From: Pegoplata infirma
Lineage: Eukaryota > Arthropoda > Insecta > Diptera > Anthomyiidae
Reading direction: 5' to 3'
Assembly (NCBI GenBank): GCA_963921195.1
Contig: OY992536.1
Location: 2,728,001 to 2,792,000, forward strand
DNA length: 64,000 nt
This document shows, piece after piece, positions 30,976 to 40,882 of this stretch (positions within the stretch are counted from its first letter, which is position 1; each line of letters starts with the position of its first letter). Both the position numbers and the translations under genes were made by a program. The notes under the pieces were generated by a model that made no database searches, was not told the DNA's origin, and saw only the letters and a list, made by a program, of their open reading frames with translations.

Positions 30976-31858
30976 TAGAGTTGTCAACCGATTAAGAATA
31001 ATTCGATTAATCGATCAAACAAATCCAAACTCTTGTTCGATTAATTTAAAAACGACGATTTTCGAATAACGAATAAATCGATTAATTTATGTCAATTAAT
31101 CGAACAATAATTTTTTTTATACCCTCCAACTACAGTATCGAAATTTCGGTCTAGGACCCCATAAAATAGATATATTGTTGACCAGTGATCGATTCTAAGA
31201 CATTCGAGCGATTTCCGTCTGTGGAGGGCACGATACAGTCCAAAATAAAAGAGTCATACTCCTGAAGCTTGGCACGATTATGTCTTATGGTCATAGGCTG
31301 GTTAATTTTGGATGCAAAATCGGACAAGGAGAAAAATTTTACCTCTTAAAGAACTAAAACACTACCAGAAAAACAAAATTTTTTTGTATATTTGTTTAAC
31401 AAATGAAATATTAGGAAATGCTATTGTTTCAGTCCGCCCCCTTATAAAGGCGTGGTTGTAGAAAATAAAACAAATTAATGATAAGTGTTTTTTTAGGCGT
31501 TGTAAGTGGCTGCTGAGGTTTTACGTCAGCACACCTCAGCACAATCTGAGGTCTATTGTGTTATCCCTTAGGCGTAGATATCGTAAAAATAAATTTTTAA
31601 CCATCCATGAAGAGGGAAAAGGTGTCCTCTAACGTCCGCCGCCGAGTCACACCAACTATAATCTTAAAATCTTTTTATCTTTTGTATGAATTGTTTATTT
31701 TTTTCGTAATAAAAATATTTTTCAACAACCACTTTTTTATTCGTTATTCTCCTCGATTAATCGAATAATTTTTTATATTTAATCGTTTGATCGAACGAAC
31801 AAAAACAATTATTTGAATTATTCGAACAAAGTTGAAAGGCGAATAATTGACAACTCTA
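30976..31858. mobile_element. hAT-like element, 8-bp TSD CTAGTTAC
   Basis: Ends TAGAGTTGTCAACCGATTA and reverse complement TAGAGTTGTCAATTATTCG. Exact 8-bp duplication CTAGTTAC (30968-30975, 31859-31866). Subterminal blocks repeat the ATTCGATTAATCGA motif on both sides. The middle holds a truncated mini-me-like element. Confidence 0.92.
31119..31650. mobile_element. Truncated mini-me-like element inside the hAT-like element
   Basis: Starts TATACCCTCCAACTACAG, has CGGTCTAGGACCCCATAAAA, GATCGATTCTAAGACATTC and a shortened GTCTGTGG in place of a long GTCY tract, then GGCACGATACAGTCCAAAAT as in 22650. The usual GCCGAATTTAA end is missing. Confidence 0.65.
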
Positions 31859-31914
31859 CTAGTTACACTACTCAACATTGTTTTAGCACAGACATTTTGA
31901 ATACATTTTCTAAA

Positions 31915-32738
31915 GTTTTTTGGCCTTCTAAACACGAATCTGTCATCAAAAAATTTGACCAAATCGCATTCTCGAGATATAGGCCATTTCATTTTTTGTG
32001 GACCAAGCCCTCAAAACAGACAAATTTTTTAATATTGGAAAAGTGTATGTTAAAGTTTTTCATATTTTTTTTTCATTGGAACTCCCAATAAAATTATCAA
32101 ATTTTTGCAAGAAATCCGGACTCGATACGATCAGGGATACCATCAGGACATGTAAGGAAGTTGAAAATGTCCTTTTTTTGTTTTATCTTTATAACTATCT
32201 AAATTTCGCAAGAAATTTCCCTTTTAACGCTGATATGTAAAGAAGACACTCAAATAAAGAGAATGTGTGGTTAAAATCTTAAATCCGTTGGATATATCAA
32301 GAAATATTTGCAAAAGAAGGCAGCTTTGTTGGTTTTGAGGTCTTAATCAGCAAAAAATTTAAATGCCTATATCTCTAAAAGATGACAGATTCGTGTTTAA
32401 GACATTTTAAAAAATGTGTTTTTTTTTTAATTTTAACAAAAAACCTTAAAATTCGGTAACAAAAAAATTAATGAAAAAAATATGCAGATTTGATTCAAAA
32501 TTTTGACTTCTTTTGCAAATATTTCTGGATATACTTAATGGATTTTAACCCCACTTTCTCTTTATTGTAGTGTCTTCTTTATATATTTGCCTTGAACATG
32601 AAGTTTGTTGCAAAATTTTGTTACTTATAAGGACATTACCAAAAAAAGGAAATTTTGAACTTCCTGATCGTATCTTTGATTGTATCGAGTCCGGATTTCT
32701 TGCAAAAGTTAGGCAATTTTATTGGAAATTCGAATAAA
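31915..32738. repeat. Interdigitated inverted repeats (order A-B-A'-B')
   Basis: Block A (31926-31995, AAACACGAATCTGTCATC ... GAGATATAGGCC) is inverted at 32356-32402. Block B (32078-32325, CAAGAAATCCGGACTCGATA ... AAGAAGACACT ... AAATATTTGCAAAAGAAG) is inverted at 32490-32735. A simple foldback would give A-B-B'-A'; here the blocks alternate. Non-coding; the 92- and 80-codon frames in it (31813-32091, 31998-32240) are incidental. Confidence 0.7.
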
Positions 32739-32744
32739 AACAAG

Positions 32745-33590
32745 TAAGAAAATTATAGTCGGTCTAGACCGACCATATAATACCCTACACCAGAGTTTCC
32801 CGGAAAATGGGTCCCAAGTTCAAACATGGACTGATTAGATCTATATTTTGTCAAATCTTTAATAAGTGTAAAAAGCACTCACTAATCAAATTTGAGTGGA
32901 ATAGGCTTCTTTTTGTTGACAATAAATCGCTTCAACTGAATATCGGGGGAAATTTCCACATGGGACCTAAGTCCAAAAATGGTCCGATGATAATCAGATT
33001 TGATAAGGTTATTAAAGAACGCGTTTAACATGCACAAACAGAATTTTAATTAAATATTTTCTATTTTCATGAAATTTGAGAGATTTATGTGAAAATCGGG
33101 AAGGTGGTTTGTATGGGGGCTACAAGAAGAACTGGTCCGATTTCTTTAAAATTCGGAATGTTGATTTGTGTGGATAAAACATGATTACCTGGCAAATTTC
33201 GAAAAGATACCTATTAAAATGCGGCTATTAGAGTCATTTGAGCCAAAACTAAGGAGGACCTTTGTATGGGGGCTAGGTCTACATATGGACCGATTTTTTT
33301 CCAATTTCAATAGGCTTCGTCCTTGGGCCAAAAGAGGCTTAAGTTTCAAATTTCAAGTCAATTGATTAAGAATTGCGACCTATATCGTGTTTACATCGTT
33401 TACATGGACAGACAGACGGACGGACGGACGGACGGACGGACAGACGGACGGACATCGCTAAATCGACTCAAAAAGTGATTCTAAGTCGATCGGTATACTT
33501 AAAAGTGGGTCTAGGACCAATATTTCGGGTAGTTACAAACATCAGCACAAACTCATTATACCCTGTACCACAGTGTGGTGTAGGGTATAA
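32745..33590 (+). mobile_element. Near-complete mini-me-like element
   Basis: Begins with the palindrome GTCGGTCTAGACCGAC and ATATAATACCCTACACCAG. The interior is AT-rich, followed by GACAGACGGACGGACGGACG (a GTCY tract, 33400-33452), AAATCGACTCAAAAAGTGAT and AAGTCGATCGGTATAC, and it ends ACCACAGTGTGGTGTAGGGT. It is the same as 35296-36067 in opposite orientation. The 60-74-codon frames inside are repeat-derived. Confidence 0.8.
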
Positions 33591-34553
33591 CAAGTAGAAA
33601 AGTTAAATTCGACTTTGCCGAATCTATGAATACCCTCCACAAAGCATTTTTTAAAGGATAGTACATTTTTTAACGAGAAAAAAATTAGAAATTTTGATTA
33701 GAAATATTTTATTTTGAGTAAAAAAACTCTTTTTTTGTCATTTAAAAAGAAAAATTATTATTTTTTTTTTTTTTGAGTGTAAAATTTTTTTTCGAGTGTA
33801 ATTTTTTTTACTGTAAAGATATTTCTGAGTGAATTTACGTACGTATGTACAAAAAATAATGTAATTTTTGTAAAAAAAAATCAAAATTTTTTTTGAGTGT
33901 AAAATTTTTTTTGAGTGTAAAATTTTTTTCGAGTGTAATTTTTAAGTTATCAATGCTTTTAAAACTAAACAAGTTTAAAAAGCATTGCTATAAAACTAAA
34001 CAAGTTTGAAAAGCATTGTTAAGTTACCACCAATGCTTTTAAAACTTGTTTAACACGTGGCATTTAAGATGAAACCCATCTGAAATTCGGGGTTTTGCTT
34101 ATAACTTTTGAACCACTAGACCGATTGAGCTGAAATTCAATGCCAAATAGACTTGGGGAACGGCAAAGATACATCTCAAGCTTCAGCATTCTCATTATTG
34201 TCTTTCGAAAGTTATCGTGTTTTTTATCTTGTAAATTCGCGTACAACCCTTCCCGAAATTTACTCTTTTGCTCATAACTTTTGGACCGAATTGGATGGAT
34301 TGCAATACCAACTTGTCCAGGTAAATGACCAACATATATGTCAAACTTCAGTAGCCTCTGTAAAGTCTTTCAAAAGTTACCGTGTTTTCTACGGACGGAC
34401 AGACGGACGGACGGACATCGCTCGATCGACTTAAAATCGATCGAGGATCATGAATATATATACTTTATGGGGTCCTAGTACAATATTTCGATGTGTTACA
34501 AACGGAATGACAAACTTATATATACCCTCTATCACTAGAATGTAGGGTATATA
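33591..34553 (+). mobile_element. mini-me-like element, second subfamily
   Basis: Directly abuts the previous element: ACAAGTAGAAAAGTTAAATT, TTTGCCGAATCTATGAATAC, then several TTTTTTGAGTGTAAAA tandem motifs (33770-33940), CATAACTTTTG(G/A)ACC blocks, GGACAGACGGACGGACGGAC and ATCGACTTAAAATCGATCGA, ending TATATACCCTCTATCACTAG. Matches 15435-15873 (inverted) and 58863-59600. Confidence 0.75.
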
Positions 34554-35295
34554 AATATGAATAACTTTAACATACACATTCTCATTAAGTTAGTTTTTGA
34601 ACATATTAATTTTTGATAATAACTATTTTTGTGCTTGTTTTTCGACCACCACTGCGCCTACTCTAAAGAAAAACATTATCCTTTTGATGATAAACCTTTT
34701 ATATTTTTTGAAAATTTTGGTAGTAATTATTGATAATTTATTGGTATATTTTTAATAAAAAAGAATAACATACAAAAGCCAAACCAAAATGGTCAAAAGA
34801 AAACCAGCTGTTCTTTTTGTTTTTCTTTTTTTTGTTAGTTTGTCTTTTGTTTAACTCAATTGAAAGAAAATATTCTAATAAAGTTTCTGTTTTCTTTTTC
34901 TTCTTCTTTTTTTTTTGTTTGTCGTTTTTATAAACCACAATATGTTTACAATAAAGTTATACAAAAATATATTTTATTACTTTCTTTTCGTCTCGTTTTC
35001 ATTTCTTTACTTAATTCACAATATTTATGACTTTTATTATGACTACTGTCATCTCAACCAAGATAAGCAAAGTGTCTGACAATATTACAGTTCTTTAGAA
35101 ATTTCTTCATATTTCTTGAAAATCTTACAAGTTATTTTAATTTAGAGTTGAGGAAAACTTGTTACAAAAAAAAAAAGTATTTCTGTCCGAAGTTTATGGG
35201 TGTTGGTGTTACTTTCTTATATTCGTATGATTGTGATTATGATGACGATGATGGTGGTTGTGATGAGACATTTTGATAATCATCTTGTATTTTTA
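34554..35295. other. AT-rich spacer between inverted mini-me-like copies
   Basis: T-rich and A-rich runs, with a TGATGATGGTGGTTGTGATG tract near 35245. No gene or shared repeat recognised. Confidence 0.45.
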
Positions 35296-36067
35296 TACCC
35301 TACACCACACTGTGGTACAGGGTATAATGAGTTTGTGCTGATGTTTGTAACTACCCGAAATATTGGTCCTAGACCCACTTTTAAGTATACCGATCGACTT
35401 AGAATCACTTTTTGAGTCGATTTAGCGATGTTCGTCCGTCCGTCCGTCCGTCTGTCTGTCCATGCAAACGGTGTAAACACGATACAGGTCGCAATTTTCA
35501 ATTTTGGAAACAATCGGTACATATTTAGACCTAGCCCCCATACAAAGGTCCTCTTTAGTTTTGGCTCAAATGATTCTAATAACCGCATTTTAATAGGTAT
35601 CTTTTCGAAATTTGGCAGGTAATCATGTTTCATCCACACAAATCACCATTCCGAATTTTAAAGAAATCGGACCAGTTCTTCTTGTAGCCCCCATACAAAC
35701 CACCTTCCCGATTTTCACATAAATCTCTAAAATTTCATGAAAATAGAAAATATTTAATTAAAATTCTGTTTGTGTATGTTAAACGCGTACTTAAATATCC
35801 TTATCAAATCTGATTTTAATCGGACCATTTTTGGACTTAGGTCCCATGTGAAAATTTCGCCCGATATTCAGTTGAAGCGTTTTTATGTCAACAAAAAGAA
35901 GCTCATTCCACTCAAATTTGATTTGTGAGTGTTTTTTACACTTATTAAAGATTTGACAAAATGTAGATCTAATCAGTCCATGTTTGAACTTTGGACCCAT
36001 TTTCCGGGAATCTCTGGTGTAGGGTATTATATGGTCGGTCTTGACCGACTATAATTTTCATACTTGT
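35296..36067 (-). mobile_element. Near-complete mini-me-like element, inverted partner
   Basis: Reads TATACCCTACACCACACTGT, AGTATACCGATCGACTTAG, GTCCGTCCGTCCGTCCGTCT, and ends GGTCGGTCTTGACCGACTAT plus CATACTTGTTTT. Collinear with 32745-33590 on the opposite strand, including TACCTATTAAAATGCGG/CCGCATTTTAATAGGTA. The 119-codon minus-strand frame (35280-35639) is the shadow of this repeat. Confidence 0.8.
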
Positions 36068-37135
36068 TTTTTTTTCTTCAGTTTTTTTTTTCTTTCGCAG
36101 ACTATCATCATCCATGGAATCTTTTATATCATCTCTAGGCAAACTAAAACCATGGTGATGAATATTCTTAATAATAATCTGTTTAGTAGATTTGTGTATA
36201 TTTTTCTACTTTTTTTTATGCTATTTCTACTTTTGATACAAAAGTCAGTTTGTTATTTTGTCAAATTAATTCTATGCTAAAATCTTAACGGAAGTTTGTT
36301 GCCATAACCGTTACAGATGCAAGTAAATATGTACTAATAATGAACTTCCGCATAGCTGAAGTTTGCGGAAATGAAATTTATGTATGTAGTTGAAAGTGCT
36401 AGATAACTCTACAACCACATAATTCAAATCTTAGGAAATATTAAATATTAAATTTTTAAAAAACTTATAAGAGTTGCTTTAAGAAAAAACATACTCTCCC
36501 TTTTTTATTATTTTACCTGATTTTATGTTAAATGTAGCAAATTATATTTTTACTAGCTAGTCATTATATAAATTCTACAAACATACATACAGGTATAGCC
36601 TTTCTTTTCATCTGACATTATAATTAACGCTACGCCCTTAAGGCTTAAGATTTAAAAAAAAGTAAATCTTCCCTTTAAAAGTAGGTTAATACCAGGATGG
36701 TAAGGTTAGAACTATATATTGTGTTCACATAGAACCACTAAAGTAAGATAAGGATTTAGTTATTGCAATTAAATTCTACAAAAGGTGCCTAAAACATAAG
36801 AAAAAAAAATGGCAAAAGAAAACGTTCACATATTTATATAAACGAAAGTATGAAAAATTGTATAAAGTTCAGGACCAACCATGAAATACTCTACATCATG
36901 TACCTGTTCTAAATAAGAAATTAATCCATGAATGATTTCCTTAATTCAGGATAACGATATAGAAAACAGCATTTTTTTCATTGGGTCTACACCGAGTCGA
37001 GTCCCTTAGGGATTCTAATAGATTTTGATCCAAAATGTTTGTCAGTTTCGCTTTACCGCTTAGTTTTTAAAATAACGTAATTTATGGGCTAAATAGGGTC
37101 TTGAGAATCATAAAAACTGGTTACTTAAAAATTTT
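36068..37135. other. Mostly unassigned; 36990-37125 is a dispersed repeat
   Basis: Only the segment TTGGGTCTACACCGAGTCGA ... TAGATTTTGATCCAAAATGT ... CTTAGTTTTTA ... AGGGTCTTGA is recognisable, as a paralogue of 21580-21715. The rest shows no gene. Confidence 0.45.
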
Positions 37136-37600
37136 TTAACGAATTTCAATCAACAAAAACGCGGATTCAATAAATTTTTTGATTGAAATTCTTCCAATTA
37201 AAAAAATTGTTACACCAATCATCAAATTGTAGGTGATTGATTGAAAATTTGTTCAATCAAACATTTTTTCGAGTTTGATCAAAAGATTGATCAATTTTTT
37301 ATTTATAGTCAATCAAAATATTGATTGATTTAACAAACGAATTAAAAGCTTATGAAAAAATCATCAAAAATTGTATCTTTTTTGCCAACAATAAAAAAAA
37401 GTAAAACCCGATTATTTTGAATATTTTTGAATTAATCTATTCAAATAAATTAAAGCGAAAAAAAAAAACTGGTATGTTGAAAATTTGTAATTCGAAAGTA
37501 TAAGAAAATAACAAAAATTTTAATCAAAACATTGATTGACTCATTTAAATTTTGTTGATCAATAGATTTAATTGAAAATTGTTAGCAAATAATTTTTTGT
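37136..37600. mobile_element. MITE paralogous to 59854-60349
   Basis: ACGAATTTCAATCAACAAAA, CGGATTCAAT, ACCAATCATCAAATTGTAGG, TTTTGATCAAA-type blocks, CATTGATTGACTCATTTAAA and TTTTTGTGTA follow the same order as in the 60-kb copy. Here the CACAGAAA left terminus has decayed. The ATTGATTGA/TCAATCAAT motif recurs and makes internal hairpins. Confidence 0.75.
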
Positions 37601-39202
37601 GTATATACATATTTAAAGAGATATGAGCAATGCTCATTGAGCATTGTTAAATTGTTTCGAATTCCAAAATTTTAATTAAGACCCATTGGGTCCTTATATG
37701 TGAAGAGGACTGACAATACAAAAAAAAACTACATTTTATTTTATCTGACTTAGTTTTCGAGATTTTACCATTTTAAGATTAATTATGATGTAGTAAATTT
37801 CGTTCCGAAATATGTCTTAAAAATATAGTTTTTTTCATTTCAGGCGATTTGAAGTAGGAAATTTATCTAACGCCCATTGAACCAGTTCTATTTGAATGAT
37901 GTAATTTTTGAACCAAAAATATAACATCATTACTTTTTTTAAGAATTCCTCAAATACGCTGAAACAATAAACTACAGTTAGCAGTTTGGCATTACTTGCT
38001 GTAGGGTATAAAAAATGCACTTGAACCACACAATAGAGTTTCTTTTTTAACAGGTAAGATACATTTGCTATATAATTCTATTGTTTAATTCTTTTCTTAT
38101 ATATATAGTTTTCTCTACAATGCCAACCCCTAATTAGCGAATTTAAAAGTATTTTGCGGGCAGTAAATAGAGCAATTTGCAGATTATAAGAAAAAATAAT
38201 GAATGCAAATGTAGGTCTTATATTGGGATTAAAATGCAAGAAATACATACTTGAAAATATTACTTAAGATACATAAATAAATTTAAAAAGATCATTGTAA
38301 AATTAAAATTAGGGAACAGTATTGTTTTCAATACAATAAAAACAATACTTACCGTTTCCTTCGTCAAAGAGCAACTGTTCAACGAAAAGAATCCATGCAA
38401 CATTTTACAAAATAAAATTTCGTAGGTACTCGTTTCGTAAAATATACGAAAATTATCTTTATATTACGAAAAACAAATTAGTCCAGACTTTCGTAAATTT
38501 ACAAAACATACGAAAATATTTCGTAATCATGAAAATTTTTAATTTTCCTACCCTGCCTTCCTTGAACACAAAATTTAATTTTTTAATTTAATTTTCCTAC
38601 CCTGCCTGTCCTTGATAGGCCACATGACATGTCACATGGATCCAAATGCCTTTTATAAACTTTGACACCTTGCATATAAAAAGGCCTAAGAATTTTCAAA
38701 GTTTTTTCGGAACTTCGAAAATTTTCTTATTATCGGATTTATTTTTCCTAAAAGCATTTTTAATGAATTTTTTAATTCTAAAGAGCAAAAAAAAATTAAA
38801 TGACAGTGCCTTTTAATTTAAAACCATTAATTTTTTTGTACAATCATAGTAATGCAAAAACCCTTTTGAAATCGTGAAACTTTTTCAAAACCATTTAATG
38901 TTCTGATTTTAAGATTTTTTTAGCACAGTCGTCAATTTCTGCTTGGGTGGTATTACAGTCAAAATAATATGTTTCTAAAATTAACAGAAAAATCTGCTTA
39001 AAATACGAGTTTGTCCTTAAAAGAAATTCTATAATTCTAGTAGATATGTAATGCTAATATAAAGGATTTGGTAATTCCTGCCGATTCATAGAAAAATCTG
39101 ATAAAATTTTACGCCTCATCATTTATGCATAATAATTAATGAAGTTTTTTATAACATATTTAATATTTAAATGTTTCAAAAGAGGAATTTCTTTAAACAA
39201 AA
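37601..39202. other. AT-rich DNA with short local repeats
   Basis: TTTCGTAAAATATACGAAAA-like palindromic motifs cluster at 38400-38530, and TTAATTTTCCTACCCTGCCT occurs twice (38546, 38588 regions). A minus-strand 64-codon frame (37835-38029) includes TATACCCTACAG, a mini-me-like end. No gene is supported. Confidence 0.4.
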
Positions 39203-39660
39203 CTTATTTTATTTGATTTTTTATTTGTAAGTACAGATCGAGAACGGGCTCTGATTATATTTGTTATAAGGGTTCAAGTTGAAAAAATGCAGAAGAAAAA
39301 TTGAATTTTCAAAAAATTATAGACATTTCTGGTATTTCCCACACCGGTTTCAAACACCCCAGTTAGTGTTATCATCACACAGAAAAAAAAATTGTCAATA
39401 CAATTAATTTCATTGTTAATACAATTAAACTTTTAATTGAAACTGAGCCTACATTGGATTTTGTCAATACAACAATGGCATTTGTAACTTTTGAAAAAAA
39501 AATCAACATCATTCATTGTTACATTAACAAAGAAATTAATTGAAAAATTTGTAAAATCTAAAAATAGAATAAAAAATAATCTGAAATCTAAAAATAGAAT
39601 ACAAAAATAATCTAAAAATAGAAAAAAAAAAAAATAAAATAAAAATAAAAAAAAAAATGT

Positions 39661-39730
39661 CTACCGCCATCTGGCATCGAACCCGCAACCTTCGTGCTAC
39701 GCGTCTAGCACACTACCACTGTGCTATCCT
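39661..39730 (-). tRNA. tRNA-like relic, copy 1
   Basis: On the minus strand it reads GATAGCACAGTGGTAGTGTG ... GAAGGTTGCGGGTTCGATGCC. TAGCACAGTGGTAG fits the pol III A box/D arm and GGTTCGATGCC the B box/T arm at tRNA-like spacing, with a GTGCT/AGCAC stem between them. The anticodon loop length and T-stem pairing are imperfect and no acceptor stem closes, so it is a pseudo-tRNA or SINE head, not a working tRNA. Confidence 0.65.
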
Positions 39731-39826
39731 TATACATATTTGTATTTGACTAAACGTCATATTTAAAACAGCCTACAATTAGAATGATAAAAAAAAACTA
39801 AAATTGGAAATTAAAAAAAAAAAAAG

Positions 39827-39895
39827 TTCCGCCAACTGGCGGCGAACCCGCAACCTTCATGATTCGAAGCTAGCACACTACCACCGTGCTATTCC
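39827..39895 (-). tRNA. tRNA-like relic, copy 2
   Basis: Minus strand: ATAGCACGGTGGTAGTGTGC ... GAAGGTTGCGGGTTCGCCGCC. The A box is preserved, while the B box has lost its conserved A (GTTCGCC in place of GTTCGAT). It lies about 167 bp from copy 1 in a tandem unit. Confidence 0.6.
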
Positions 39896-40020
39896 TCATG
39901 TATAATTAAATTTGACTAAATGCGTACATAAGGTGTCTGTGATTTCAATATGCACTTTTTGCGTTTTTAAAAATAAATAATAATCTCAAATAGAAAAAAA
40001 AAAAAACAAAAATAAAAACT

Positions 40021-40090
40021 GTTCCTCCAACTGGCAGCGAACCCAAAACCTTCATGATTCGAGTTTAGCACACTACCACCGTGCTATCGT
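40021..40090 (-). tRNA. tRNA-like relic, copy 3
   Basis: Minus strand: GATAGCACGGTGGTAGTGTG ... GAAGGTTTTGGGTTCGCTGCC. Same layout as copy 2 with a further T-stem change (GCG to TTT), so it is the most decayed of the three. It sits about 194 bp from copy 2. Confidence 0.6.
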
Positions 40091-40709
40091 CGCATATATT
40101 TGTGCTTGATTAAATGAGTTTATAAATTGTTTGTGTTATTAATGTGAATTTTGTGGAATCTTTAACAATGATTTTAATTCATGCGTTTAATTGGAAATAA
40201 AACCGGATTTTTGTCACATTAACAATACACATTGTTGATACAATTAAAAACGTTGTTGAACTAGTATTTCGTTGGTAACGATTTGTTTTGTTACTCTTGA
40301 TTTTACGATATTTTTTTCTGTGCAGTAGACTTTTAAATGTCGGTTTGTCTTGTTAATGAAAACTGGTTTTTAAATATGTGAATATTTATAGTTTCTACAG
40401 AATAAATTTTGACAGTTTCCAACACTACAGTTCTATTTCTAGCAATCTCAACCTCACTTCATACTTTCTTTAAATTTTTTTTGTCTCTTACATTATTTCG
40501 CATGGATTACCAACATGATCAGGAATTGCTGACAAAAATAAAGGAATTTGCATTTTCTGTTTCGGAGACGTGCCTAATGGACATATTTTGTCAGTAATTT
40601 TATTTGATTTTTTTCTGTAAGTACAGATCGAGCACGGGCTCTGATTACATTTGGGTTCAAGTTGAAAAAATGCAGAAGAAAAATTGAATTTCCAAAAATT
40701 ATAAATCTA

Positions 40710-40874
40710 TGGCCCTTACCACAAGAAAACAAAAAGTCTATTTTAACAAAAGTTTTATTTTAAATTTCAAATTTTCAATACATTTTTTGAAAGTCGATTT
40801 TAAAAACAAAAACAATTTGTATGGAAATAAAATTAAAAGCTCATTTTAAATTTATTTTATTTTCTTGTGGTAAA
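40710..40874. mobile_element. Small MITE, CTTACCACAAGAAAA ends
   Basis: The left end CCTTACCACAAGAAAACAAA and reverse complement of the right end, CTTTACCACAAGAAAATAAA, form inverted repeats around 165 bp. A diverged inverted copy is at 16480-16640. It lies just left of the TA-flanked element. Confidence 0.6.
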
Positions 40875-40882
40875 GCTGTATA

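Larger units (their letters stand above)
39378..40322. mobile_element. CACAGAAAA-class element carrying three tRNA-like sequences
   Basis: Ends CACAGAAAAAAAAATTGTCA and TTTTTTTCTGTG, with TTGTCAATACAATTAA-type text subterminally on both sides (GATACAATTAAAAACGTTGT at the right). Paralogous empty sites exist at 48615 and, inverted, at about 46292 (TCATCA then (G)TAGGATTTT). The flanks fit a 2-bp CA duplication. The interior is an array of about 170-190-bp units, each with one tRNA-like segment. Confidence 0.85.
39203..40700 (+). repeat. About 450-bp repeat family, tandem pair, first copy interrupted
   Basis: The unit runs from TTTATTTGATTTTTTATTTG and GTAAGTACAGATCGAGAACG through CACCCCAGTTAGTGTTATCA, GTCGGTTTGTCTTGTTAATG and TTTCCAACACTACAGTTCT, and a second unit begins again at 40597. 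A 945-bp MITE splits the first. Other copies are at 46243-46440 (inverted) and 48457-48800. Unit function is unknown; the short frames inside show no domain. Confidence 0.75.

Noticed and set aside
35280..35639. 119-codon minus-strand frame as a protein
   Set aside because: Lies entirely within a mini-me-like repeat and is shared with other copies as broken frames.
39661..40090. Functional tRNA genes
   Set aside because: No closing acceptor stem, imperfect anticodon loop and mutated T arms in copies 2 and 3; better described as relics.
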